Of a stretch of 64,000 nucleotides of DNA, positions 17,492-25,328 are shown in pieces; the stretch's first letter is position 1; each line of letters begins with the position of its first letter. The notes beneath the pieces are model-generated. The model saw only the letters and a program-made list of their open reading frames with translations. It did no database searches and was not told where the DNA came from. Both the position numbers and the translations under genes were made by a program. The DNA lies in contig NZ_CANLZM010000008.1 in the NCBI RefSeq assembly GCF_947495565.1, positions 124,001 to 188,000 of the forward strand. The letters run 5' to 3'. Origin of the DNA: an uncultured Pontibacter sp. (lineage in GTDB: Bacteria > Bacteroidota > Bacteroidia > Cytophagales > Hymenobacteraceae).

Positions 17492-20305
17492 TTACTTACT
17501 CATATACATATTCCGCTCGGAGTATACTTTGGTGAAGTAATCGTCCTGCAGGTCATCGATGAAGTAGATGGCCTCGCCAGTGGATTTCATCTCTGGACCG
17601 AGCTCCTTGTTCACTTCCGGGAACTTGTTGTAAGAGAATACCGGCACCTTAATAGCGTATCCGTGCTTGTACGGGTTAAAGGTAAAGTCTTTCACCTTCG
17701 CCTCGCCCAGCATAATTTTGGTAGCGTAGTTAATGTATGGCTCTCGGTACGCTTTGGCGATGAACGGGAACGTACGCGATGCGCGTGGGTTGGCCTCAAT
17801 AATGTAAACTGTCTCGTTCTTAATGGCGAACTGGATGTTGATCACACCTACAGTCTGAAGGGCCACTGCTATTTTCTTGGTGTACTCTTCAATCTGCTTG
17901 ATCACGTTCTCGCTCAGGTCAAACGGAGGAAGCACCGCATAAGAGTCTCCGGAGTGAATACCGGCCGGCTCGATGTGCTCCATAATACCGCAGATGTACA
18001 CGTCCTCACCGTCGCAGATGGCGTCGGCCTCGGCCTCAATGGCATTATCCAGGAAGTGGTCTAGCAGTACTTTGTTGCCAGGATGATCTTTCAGCAAGTC
18101 GATTACGTGGGCTTCCAGCTCTTTCTCGTTGATCACGATTTTCATGTTCTGGCCACCCAGTACGTAGCTTGGGCGAACCAGCAGCGGAAACTTCAGTTCT
18201 TTGCTCAGCTCCAGCGCCTCCTCTGCCGTCTCGATAACAGCAAATGGCGGGTAAGGAATGGCCAGGTCACGCAGCAGTGAAGAGAAAGAGCCGCGGTCTT
18301 CGGCCAGGTCAAGCGCCTGGTAGCTGGTGCCCATTACTTTAATGCCGTAACGGTCCAGTTTTTCAGCCAGCTTCAGTGCGGTTTGCCCGCCCAGCTGCAC
18401 AATCACGCCTTCCGGCTTCTCATGAAGTATGATTTCATAAATATGCTCCCAAAACACTGGCTCAAAGTATAGCTTATCCGAAATATCAAAGTCAGTACTT
18501 ACCGTTTCAGGGTTACAGTTGATCATGATGGTTTCGTAGCCGCACTCCTTGGCAGCCAGCACGCCGTGCACGCAGCTGTAGTCGAACTCTATACCCTGAC
18601 CAATGCGGTTCGGGCCTGAACCCAGCACAACCACCTTTTTCTTATCGGAAACAAGGCTTTCGTTTTCGCCCTCAAAAGTACTGTAGTAATATGGTGTGTT
18701 CGCCTCAAACTCAGCGGCGCAAGTATCTACCATCTTGTACACACGTCTGATGCCAAGCTCCTGGCGCACGTTAAACACCTCACTCTCGAGGCAGCGCAGC
18801 AGGTGAGCAATCTGGCGGTCGGCGTAGCCTTTTTCTTTGGCAGTGCGCAGCAGCTCAGCAGGCAATGTAGAAAGGCTGTATTTCTCAATCTCTTTCTCCA
18901 TCTGGTCCAGCTCCTCAATCTGGTTCAGGAACCACGGGTCTATCTTAGTCAGTTTCTGGATGGTGCTGGTCGGGATGCCGATGCGCATGGCGTCTTTGAT
19001 GTTAAACAGGCGGTTCCAGCTTGGGTTAGCCATGCCATGTATCAGCTTGTCGTAATCGGTCATCTCCTTGCCGTCGGCACCAATACCGTTACGTTTAATC
19101 TCCAAGCTCTGGCAGGCTTTCTGGAGCGCCTCCTGGAAGGTACGGCCAATGCCCATTACCTCACCCACGGATTTCATCTGCAGGCCAAGCGTGCGGTTCA
19201 CACCCGGGAATTTATCGAAGTTCCAGCGCGGAATTTTCACGATCACATAATCAAGCGCAGGCTCAAAGTATGCGGATGTTGTTTTGGTGATGGCGTTTTT
19301 AAGCTCATCCAGGTTATAGCCAATGGCCAGCTTAGCCGCAATCTTCGCGATCGGGTAGCCAGTTGCTTTAGATGCCAGCGCCGAGGAGCGCGACACGCGT
19401 GGGTTAATTTCGATGGCGATGATGGTGTCATCCTCCGGGTTAACGGAGAACTGCACGTTACAGCCGCCGGCAAACTGCCCGATACCGTTCATCATTTTGA
19501 TAGCCAGGTCGCGCATCTGCTGGTACACGGTGTCTGGCAGCGTCATGGCCGGGGCAACAGTTATAGAGTCGCCGGTATGCACGCCCATCGGGTCAAAGTT
19601 CTCAATGGAGCAGATAATGATCACGTTGCCCAGGTTATCGCGCAGCAGTTCCAGTTCATACTCCTTCCAGCCCATGATGCTTTGCTCTACCAGCACTTCG
19701 TGTGTTGGGGAGGCATGCAGGCCGCGCGTAAGCGCTGCGTCGAATTCCTCAGGGGTATTAACAAAACCGCCCCCCGTACCACCAAGAGTAAACGAAGGGC
19801 GAATCACCAACGGGAAGCCGATTTCCTGGGCTATCTCTTTACCTTCCAGGAAGGAGGTAGCTGTTTCTCCTTTACAAACATTTACGCCGAGCTCTATCAT
19901 CTTCAGACGGAATTCCTCACGGTCCTCTGTCGTTTCGATGGCCTTGATGTCAACGCCTATAATACGCACATCATACTTTTTCCAGATGCCGGCTTTGTCG
20001 CAGTCTATGGCGAGGTTTAAGGCCGTCTGCCCGCCCATGGTTGGCAGCACTGCATCAATCTTATGTTTCTCTAAGATCTCTATGATATACTTTTTCTCCA
20101 GCGGCTTCAGGTACACATGGTCCGCCGTTACCGGGTCGGTCATGATGGTAGCCGGGTTGGAGTTGATAAGTATAACCTCTATTCCCTCTTCTCTTAAGGA
20201 ACGGGCAGCCTGGGAGCCGGAGTAATCGAATTCGCAAGCCTGACCAATAACAATAGGGCCGGAGCCTATGATCAGAACAGATTTTATAGAAGTGTCTTTA
20301 GGCAT
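17492..20305 (-). CDS. carB: Carbamoyl-phosphate synthase large subunit
   Basis: A 937-residue protein with the two tandem ATP-grasp halves of CarB: residues about 1-400 make carboxyphosphate, about 400-550 is the oligomerisation region and about 551-937 makes carbamoyl phosphate for arginine and pyrimidine synthesis. Motifs include VLIIGSGPIVIGQACEFDYS at the start, its second-half counterpart VVVLGSGPNRIGQGIEFDYS, and EINPRVSRSSALASKATGYP / EANPRASRTFPFIAKAY. Enterobacterial CarB is about 1073 residues; the C-terminal MGS-like domain that binds UMP and ornithine is absent here, and the protein ends soon after the second ATP-grasp with ERNMYMSK. This short form is usual in many Bacteroidota. 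carA is not adjacent. A promoter and a strong terminator flank the gene, so it is probably monocistronic. Confidence 0.97.
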   Translation of the reverse strand: MPKDTSIKSVLIIGSGPIVIGQACEFDYSGSQAARSLREEGIEVILINSNPATIMTDPVTADHVYLKPLEKKYIIEILEKHKIDAVLPTMGGQTALNLAIDCDKAGIWKKYDVRIIGVDIKAIETTEDREEFRLKMIELGVNVCKGETATSFLEGKEIAQEIGFPLVIRPSFTLGGTGGGFVNTPEEFDAALTRGLHASPTHEVLVEQSIMGWKEYELELLRDNLGNVIIICSIENFDPMGVHTGDSITVAPAMTLPDTVYQQMRDLAIKMMNGIGQFAGGCNVQFSVNPEDDTIIAIEINPRVSRSSALASKATGYPIAKIAAKLAIGYNLDELKNAITKTTSAYFEPALDYVIVKIPRWNFDKFPGVNRTLGLQMKSVGEVMGIGRTFQEALQKACQSLEIKRNGIGADGKEMTDYDKLIHGMANPSWNRLFNIKDAMRIGIPTSTIQKLTKIDPWFLNQIEELDQMEKEIEKYSLSTLPAELLRTAKEKGYADRQIAHLLRCLESEVFNVRQELGIRRVYKMVDTCAAEFEANTPYYYSTFEGENESLVSDKKKVVVLGSGPNRIGQGIEFDYSCVHGVLAAKECGYETIMINCNPETVSTDFDISDKLYFEPVFWEHIYEIILHEKPEGVIVQLGGQTALKLAEKLDRYGIKVMGTSYQALDLAEDRGSFSSLLRDLAIPYPPFAVIETAEEALELSKELKFPLLVRPSYVLGGQNMKIVINEKELEAHVIDLLKDHPGNKVLLDHFLDNAIEAEADAICDGEDVYICGIMEHIEPAGIHSGDSYAVLPPFDLSENVIKQIEEYTKKIAVALQTVGVINIQFAIKNETVYIIEANPRASRTFPFIAKAYREPYINYATKIMLGEAKVKDFTFNPYKHGYAIKVPVFSYNKFPEVNKELGPEMKSTGEAIYFIDDLQDDYFTKVYSERNMYMSK

Positions 20306-20327
20306 GGTGTGGTATGTATAAATTGCC

Positions 20328-20358
20328 CAAAGTTAAGGCAAAATGTTGGGCCTCGCAA
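20328..20358 (-). promoter_or_regulatory. Bacteroidota-type promoter of carB
   Basis: On the minus strand, TTG (20356-20358) is followed after 20 bp by TAACTTTG (20328-20335), matching the Bacteroidota -33/-7 consensus TTG-N19-21-TAnnTTTG. The -7 box lies 22 bp upstream of the carB ATG, implying a very short leader. Confidence 0.55.
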
Positions 20359-20465
20359 TGTAAAAATGCCTAGCCGGCGATTTATTTTGAGTTTTGCCTC
20401 CTTACAGGCGTAAACTATACAGAGACTTTGGCAGTAAATACAAGTATAAACTTAAACCCAAACGT

Positions 20466-20687
20466 ATGCAAAACCCGAAAGAAGACGACTTTATTACCAA
20501 CTCTGACGAGAGCAAACGCCTGCCGGATGAGAACCCGGAACCCCTGACAGGTATAAAAAAAGAGCAAACTGATTTTCTGGATAGTGAGCCGGAAGGCAAA
20601 GAGGAAGGCGGAAACGTGGCGGCTAAAAACGAGGAAGACACACGCAAACTGGATGGAAGCAACGCCAACAACCTGCGTACAAAATAA
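20466..20687 (+). CDS. Small acidic disordered protein
   Basis: A 73-residue protein made almost only of charged and polar residues (Glu, Asp, Lys, Asn), starting MQNPKEDDFITNSDESKRLP. No hydrophobic core, signal or domain is visible, so it should be intrinsically disordered and cytoplasmic. I chose ATG 20466; the frame stays open to a TTG at 20394. It is divergent from carB. I do not recognise a family. Confidence 0.5.
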   Translation: MQNPKEDDFITNSDESKRLPDENPEPLTGIKKEQTDFLDSEPEGKEEGGNVAAKNEEDTRKLDGSNANNLRTK

Positions 20688-20861
20688 AATAGTTTCTATA
20701 GCGCCTTGGCGGTAGTATAACCTGCCTGCTGAGGCGCTACAGTATAATTATCAAGTTATCGTGATTATAAGAATAATTTTAAAAAAATAGTTTTATAACA
20801 TAGCATAGGCTTTGATATTATTCAGTAAAGAGTTAATATTAAGAAACATAACACACTGCCT

Positions 20862-21269
20862 ATGGTGCTATCTTCTACTCCCTTTCACCACATAGAGTAC
20901 TATAGTACTCATAATGTAATTGTAAGCCAGTGGTATGGAGCCTGCACCAGCAGGGAGTACCGCGAAACGCTGCATCACTTTTTGCTTCTGGTGCAATCAA
21001 TGGGTATACCTTACGCCATTTCGGATCGCCGTTTGCTTCCTCCTATACCTATCGAGGACACCCGCTGGACCTTACAGGAGTTTCTGGAAAATTTCCGCAG
21101 ACTGCCGCTCAAGCGCTTTGCCTTTATCAACTCCTTCGACCCTATTGCCGAGAAGCAGCTGCAACATTTTGTAGATAACGAAAAGATTCTCCCTTTCCCG
21201 TTTGATGTAGCGGTTTTCACAGATCTTACTTCTGCTTACGAGTGGCTTATGGCCGCGGAAACAAAATAG
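20862..21269 (+). CDS. Conserved hypothetical protein, possibly STAS/SpoIIAA-like fold
   Basis: A 135-residue soluble protein with no signal. The order of predicted elements (two early strands around EYYSTHNVIVSQWYG, a helix REYRETLHHFLLLVQSMG, a strand with YAISDRR, a helix, strand KRFAFINS, a helix EKQLQHFVDN and a final strand-helix DVAVFTDLTSAYEWL) resembles the SpoIIAA-like proteins frequent in Bacteroidota, which have no known function. This is a fold guess only. Its stop codon lies one base from the stop of the convergent DsbA-like gene, so their transcripts must overlap. Confidence 0.72.
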   Translation: MVLSSTPFHHIEYYSTHNVIVSQWYGACTSREYRETLHHFLLLVQSMGIPYAISDRRLLPPIPIEDTRWTLQEFLENFRRLPLKRFAFINSFDPIAEKQLQHFVDNEKILPFPFDVAVFTDLTSAYEWLMAAETK

Positions 21270-21270
21270 C

Positions 21271-21924
21271 TTATGCTTCTGTAGTTGGCATCTCCTGCCG
21301 TATCCGCTCCAGCGTGGCACTTAGCTGGTCGAAAGGCTGGTAGCCCTGGGCCGCTAAGTATAGCTTTTCATTTGCCTGGCACACGATCGCCGGAAACCCA
21401 TTTATTCTCCAGTTTGCAACAAGCTCAAACTCCTTTCGGGCTTTTTCGAGGTAATCTCTCACTACAAACTTTTCCCTAAAATCTGCTTCGTCAGCTCCAA
21501 AAGCCTGCACCACCGGCAGGTATGTATCTACCTCATTAAGATCTTTCCCGGCTACAAAGTGCTGCTCCTGAATGGCTGCAGCCAACCGCACCTGCTGCTC
21601 CGGAAACTGCTCTTTCAGTATTGCCATGGCCACTGCAGGAGGTTCGGAGTTGCTCATATAAACTCCCTTGTCCAAAATCTCGCGGTGGTATACTTCTGTT
21701 AATTTTACTCCTGTGGTTTCCTCTAAACGGGGTGCTACCTGCCGGATATAATCAGCCATGCCGCTGATGGGCCTGACATTATTGCCACGGATCATGCCTC
21801 CGCTCAGCACCTCAAAAGTATACTTCTGCCCCTGCTCTTCGTGCAAACGTTTGATAACCGGTCCCATGCCATAACACCAGCCGCACAGCGCATCCTGCAC
21901 ATAGTATAGTTTAAGCTTATTCAT
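21271..21924 (-). CDS. DsbA-family thioredoxin-fold protein
   Basis: A 217-residue protein with a thioredoxin fold and the redox motif LCGWCYGM at 13-20 (Cys14, Cys17), followed by a helical insertion (about 55-150) and the cis-proline segment VANWRINGFPAIV near 180. This is the arrangement of cytoplasmic DsbA/FrnE-like oxidoreductases. No signal peptide is present when the start is ATG 21924; an upstream start at 21999 would add 25 residues of poor quality. The substrate is unknown. It converges on the 20862-21269 gene with one base between the stops. Confidence 0.88.
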   Translation of the reverse strand: MNKLKLYYVQDALCGWCYGMGPVIKRLHEEQGQKYTFEVLSGGMIRGNNVRPISGMADYIRQVAPRLEETTGVKLTEVYHREILDKGVYMSNSEPPAVAMAILKEQFPEQQVRLAAAIQEQHFVAGKDLNEVDTYLPVVQAFGADEADFREKFVVRDYLEKARKEFELVANWRINGFPAIVCQANEKLYLAAQGYQPFDQLSATLERIRQEMPTTEA

Positions 21925-22247
21925 TACCTGTTCCTTTTTTGTACTTTCTCTCAACCATGCAAAATGGCAAAAGTTTAACAACAGCCTTTTTGTACACACT
22001 TTATACTTGTGCAGACTCTTAAGCCAAAAACACCGGAATTGCCTTTTGCCAACCTCGCTCTACAGCAGCGCAAAACTTAAAACATGCTTTATAATTAGCA
22101 CTTGAAAACAAGCTCCGGCCTCAGAAATAGACTACACCAGGCGCTGGCAGCAGAAACAGTTGTATAACCTGGTTATACTTTTTTTTGTACTTGCCGTAGA
22201 ATCAGGATTAGATTTCTAAACATTAGTTTAAACAAACACTGATTACT
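21925..22247. other. Intergenic stretch, no gene recognised
   Basis: About 320 bp between divergent genes. It holds two TATACTT words (near 22000 and 22173) and no convincing promoter, RNA or open frame. Confidence 0.5.
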
Positions 22248-22769
22248 ATGAAAAAGAACTTAATAACTTTCTGTGCCACTGCCTTTGCGCTAACGGCTTT
22301 TACTTTTGGCTGCACTACTTCTGATGGCACAACCGATAGCGAAGCGATAGACACGACCGAGGAATATGACGGCACCACCACCACAACGGGCACCACAACG
22401 GGCACCACAACCGGCATGACCACGGGTACAACAACCGGCACAACTACAGGCACTACCACAACGGGTACTACTACCGGCATGACAACTGGTACAACCGGTA
22501 CAACCACTGGCATGACGACAGGGACGACAACTGGAACAACCACTGGCATGACGACAGGGACAACAACCGGAATGACTACAGGTACAACTACAGGTACAAC
22601 TACAGGTACAACCACTGGCACTACGACAGGAACGACCACTGGAACAACGACAGGTACTACTACCGGAACAACTACCACCGGTACAACTACTGGCATGACA
22701 ACTGGAACGACTACTGGAACGACTACTGGAACCACAACTGGAACCACAACCGGCACTACAACTATGTAA
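22248..22769 (+). CDS. Thr/Gly-repeat lipoprotein
   Basis: A 173-residue protein. A signal peptide with a lipobox-like FTFGC (Cys22) is followed by an acidic patch (SEAIDTTEEYDG) and then about 130 residues made only of Thr, Gly and a few Met, in tetrapeptides GTTT with some GMTT. Synonymous codons vary widely along the tract (ACA, ACC, ACG, ACT for Thr), so the protein repeat is kept while the DNA is scrambled; this argues against simple slippage. It probably forms an extended, possibly O-glycosylated, surface stalk. No family is recognised. It precedes the HTTM gene by 82 bp in the same direction and is related in style to the 24451-24714 lipoprotein. Confidence 0.8.
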   Translation: MKKNLITFCATAFALTAFTFGCTTSDGTTDSEAIDTTEEYDGTTTTTGTTTGTTTGMTTGTTTGTTTGTTTTGTTTGMTTGTTGTTTGMTTGTTTGTTTGMTTGTTTGMTTGTTTGTTTGTTTGTTTGTTTGTTTGTTTGTTTTGTTTGMTTGTTTGTTTGTTTGTTTGTTTM

Positions 22770-22851
22770 TGTCACATAACCTCAACAGATAGTCAGGAAA
22801 GGCAGACACCACACGGTATTTGCCTTTCTGCTTTTAAATACTCGATAGCCG

Positions 22852-24375
22852 ATGAAGCACCTGGAGCTATACCTGCGAAAAGTTTTTACCGTAGACCTGA
22901 GGGCGCTGGCACTCATGCGGATCTGGCTGGCCGGTATTGTACTGATAGATTTGGCCATACGGGCTACCGACATGGAGGCGCATTACTCTAATATGGGCGT
23001 GCTTCCGCTGCATGTGCTGCATCAGTATTTGTGGTTGCCGCAGTTCTTCTCCTTACACGCGCTTAGCGGCCTTTGGCAGTTCCAGTTGGTGCTGTTTATA
23101 CTTGCTGCCGGCTTTGCCTGCTGCCTTTTACTGGGTTATAAAACGCGCCTTGCCACAGCGGCAACCTGGCTCCTGCTGCTATCGCTGCAAAACCGAAACC
23201 CGCTGATAGAACAAGGTGGCGACGACCTGCTCCGGATGCTGCTGTTCTGGGGCATATTTTTACCTTGGGGCCGATTTTACGCTGTGGATGCGGTACAAGC
23301 CTGTAAACAGGGAGTCGCTCCACAGCAAACCAGTTACTTTAGCGCCGCCACTATGGCCTATATTGTGCAGGTGGGGCTTGTGTACTTTTGCACAGCATTG
23401 CTCAAAAACTCTCCGGAGTGGCACACAGACGGCACCGCGTTATACTATGCCCTTAGTCTGGATCAGATACTGATGCCCCTGGGCCGTCTGATTTACCCTT
23501 ACCCTGAGCTCCTGCGTATCCTGACTTTCTCGGCTTATTATACAGAGCTGCTGCTGCCTTTTCTGCTGCTTATCCCGTTCTATAATGCCTTCTTCCGGAT
23601 GGTGGTGGTGCTGGTGCTGGTAGGCTTCCATATTGGCATTAGCCTGACGCTGTTTGTGGGGCTTTTTTACCTGATTAACATAGCTTCTGTGGCCGGTCTG
23701 CTGCCTGCCTCTGCCATGAACTGGATCGACAGGCGTTTACTTGGCTCTTTCCGGAGACCGCAACTGGGGCAATTTCGGCATCTTTTCGGGCGGTTCCGTA
23801 GCCCTGTTGCTTTACGGGTACAGGTAGCATGGCGCAGCAAGCCGCTGTTTCCGAAAAGCCTGCTGGCGCCTATGCGCAACGGCTTTGTGGCCGTGGCGCT
23901 GCTCTACTGTGTCTGGTGGAACTTTAGCGGCACCAGCCTACCCATCTATAAAATACCGGATAGCGGCCGCTGGTTAGGTTACCTGCTGCGCCTGGACCAG
24001 CACTGGGGCATGTTTTCGCCTACGGTTTTTAAAGATGATGGCTGGTATGTGCTGGAGGGATATACGGCCAGCGGCATCAACATAGACCTGAACCAGGAAG
24101 GCAAAGAGGTAAACTACAGCAAGCCGGCATCCGTGGTATCGCTGTTCAAAAACGACCGCTGGCGCAAGTATTCCGAGAATTATCTGTTTATCCATAACGC
24201 TTACATGCGGCCATACTACTGCAACTACCTGATGCGCCGCTGGAACGAAGCACACCCGCAACAGCCCATTCAGCAACTGGAGGTGCTTTACATGAAAGAA
24301 CCGTCGCTGCCCGACTACCAACTGGCCGTGCCTACCCGCGAGATGCTTTGCAGCTGCGCCAACCAGCCGGAGTAA
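22852..24375 (+). CDS. HTTM-domain membrane protein
   Basis: A 507-residue protein with several transmembrane helices in the first 310 residues and a soluble C-terminal part. It matches HTTM (horizontally transferred transmembrane) proteins, homologous to vitamin K-dependent gamma-glutamyl carboxylase; visible family features are LRIWLAGIVLIDLAIR-like helix 1 (LMRIWLAGIVLIDL at about 21-34) and NRNPLIEQGGDDLLRMLLFW near 120. Whether it carboxylates anything in bacteria is not known. It is flanked on both sides by small acidic Thr/Gly-rich lipoprotein genes in the same direction (82 and 75 bp gaps), suggesting a three-gene unit. The ATG at 22852 begins directly before the amphipathic N-terminus. 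Confidence 0.88.
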   Translation: MKHLELYLRKVFTVDLRALALMRIWLAGIVLIDLAIRATDMEAHYSNMGVLPLHVLHQYLWLPQFFSLHALSGLWQFQLVLFILAAGFACCLLLGYKTRLATAATWLLLLSLQNRNPLIEQGGDDLLRMLLFWGIFLPWGRFYAVDAVQACKQGVAPQQTSYFSAATMAYIVQVGLVYFCTALLKNSPEWHTDGTALYYALSLDQILMPLGRLIYPYPELLRILTFSAYYTELLLPFLLLIPFYNAFFRMVVVLVLVGFHIGISLTLFVGLFYLINIASVAGLLPASAMNWIDRRLLGSFRRPQLGQFRHLFGRFRSPVALRVQVAWRSKPLFPKSLLAPMRNGFVAVALLYCVWWNFSGTSLPIYKIPDSGRWLGYLLRLDQHWGMFSPTVFKDDGWYVLEGYTASGINIDLNQEGKEVNYSKPASVVSLFKNDRWRKYSENYLFIHNAYMRPYYCNYLMRRWNEAHPQQPIQQLEVLYMKEPSLPDYQLAVPTREMLCSCANQPE

Positions 24376-24450
24376 GTATAAACCTTATCAGTTTTAAAAA
24401 TTCCCCGTAAAAGATATCTTTATATCAATGTTAGAAAAAGAAAGAATAAA

Positions 24451-24714
24451 ATGAAACGAACATATGCATGTATACTTGCAGGCACTTTGCTGGCTGCAAC
24501 AACGCTAACAAGCTGCGGCACCGAAAACACAACCGGCGTAGACACTGAAACCAATGCCAATGAGGTTGATGGCAGAATGAACGACGAAGACGGCGACGAC
24601 GTGACCAACGAAAACATCAGCCCTCTTGACACGGCCCAGAACAGCGCAACCGGAGGAGACACCACGGGCACCATGGGCACTACCACTGGCGGCACCACAA
24701 CCAGCGGCAACTAA
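24451..24714 (+). CDS. Small acidic Thr/Gly-tailed lipoprotein
   Basis: An 87-residue protein with signal peptide and lipobox LTSC (Cys near residue 24). The mature part is Asp/Glu/Asn-rich (NEVDGRMNDEDGDDVTNE) and ends in a short Thr/Gly tail (TTGTMGTTTGGTTTSGN) like the long repeat of the 22248-22769 lipoprotein. No family is recognised. It follows the HTTM gene by 75 bp and a strong terminator follows it, so it probably ends that transcript. Confidence 0.75.
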   Translation: MKRTYACILAGTLLAATTLTSCGTENTTGVDTETNANEVDGRMNDEDGDDVTNENISPLDTAQNSATGGDTTGTMGTTTGGTTTSGN

Positions 24715-24734
24715 AATCCTATTTAAATAAAAAA

Positions 24735-24770
24735 GAAGAAGGCAGGCACTTTACAGTACCTGCCTTCTTC
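24735..24770. terminator. Bidirectional terminator
   Basis: Inverted repeat with arms containing GAAGAAGGCAGG and its complement, bordered by an A run on the left and a T run on the right, so it can stop transcripts from both the 24451-24714 gene and the convergent 24797-25255 gene. Confidence 0.88.
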
Positions 24771-24796
24771 TTTTTATGGTTTACCGCAGTTTATAC

Positions 24797-25255
24797 TTAT
24801 ACTTCCTCGGCTTCTTCGTCGCCGCTGAGGGCATAACCCACTGCTGCGGCCACCATACCACCCAGCAAGTAGTAGCCAACGGTCATTGCCTGCGTTTTGG
24901 AAGTGCGGTTGCTTGGCTCCTCGCCCAGCCCCAGTGGACCGGGCAGCAATACAGCGCCTGCACCGGCCGCTGCGCCAAGTATGGCTCCGCGCCACCAGGC
25001 ATCTTTTCCCGTACCCGCCAGGCTATAGTACAGCGAGTTCGACACTACATCCCCGGCCAATGACCAGTTGTGCAGCTCTTCCTCGTCCTGCGGCGGCTCC
25101 TCGCCTATACCTTTCATTATTTTAGAAATAGAGCGCATACCCAGTATATCCATGCGGGGTGCCTCCGGTACAAACCGGCGAACGGTTTCGTGCAGCAGCG
25201 TAAGGGCACAGGCACCTGCCAGGCCGCCTGCCATCGCTTTTATAGCGTTATTCAT
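24797..25255 (-). CDS. Hypothetical glycine-rich membrane protein
   Basis: A 152-residue protein with hydrophobic helices at about 5-22, 88-108 and 122-143, rich in Gly and Ala (GAILGAAAGAGAVLL), and an acidic C-terminus (GDEEAEEV). The central part (DILGMRSISKIMKGIGEEPP) is hydrophilic. It looks like an inner-membrane protein of unknown role; similar small proteins are common in Cytophagales. It is convergent with the lipoprotein unit and upstream of the DUF3616 gene is on the same strand, 73 bp away. Confidence 0.72.
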   Translation of the reverse strand: MNNAIKAMAGGLAGACALTLLHETVRRFVPEAPRMDILGMRSISKIMKGIGEEPPQDEEELHNWSLAGDVVSNSLYYSLAGTGKDAWWRGAILGAAAGAGAVLLPGPLGLGEEPSNRTSKTQAMTVGYYLLGGMVAAAVGYALSGDEEAEEV

Positions 25256-25328
25256 AGTTTTATTCGTTTAGATGATCAGCCTTGGGCTATTTAACAAGTA
25301 TAGGCACTTTGGCTAAAGAAGGTTACAA

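Noticed and set aside
18803-20020. A 405-codon plus-strand frame opposite carB
   Set aside because: It is the antisense of a conserved enzyme gene, full of His and Val runs typical of shadow frames.
22223-22756. A minus-strand frame of repeated Pro-Val residues
   Set aside because: It is the antisense of the Thr/Gly tract of the lipoprotein, which has a clear signal and lipobox on the plus strand.
22370-22770. Tandem-repeat array that might be a CRISPR or satellite
   Set aside because: The units are 12 bp, degenerate, without spacers, and translate to a regular (GTTT)n protein, so it is coding.
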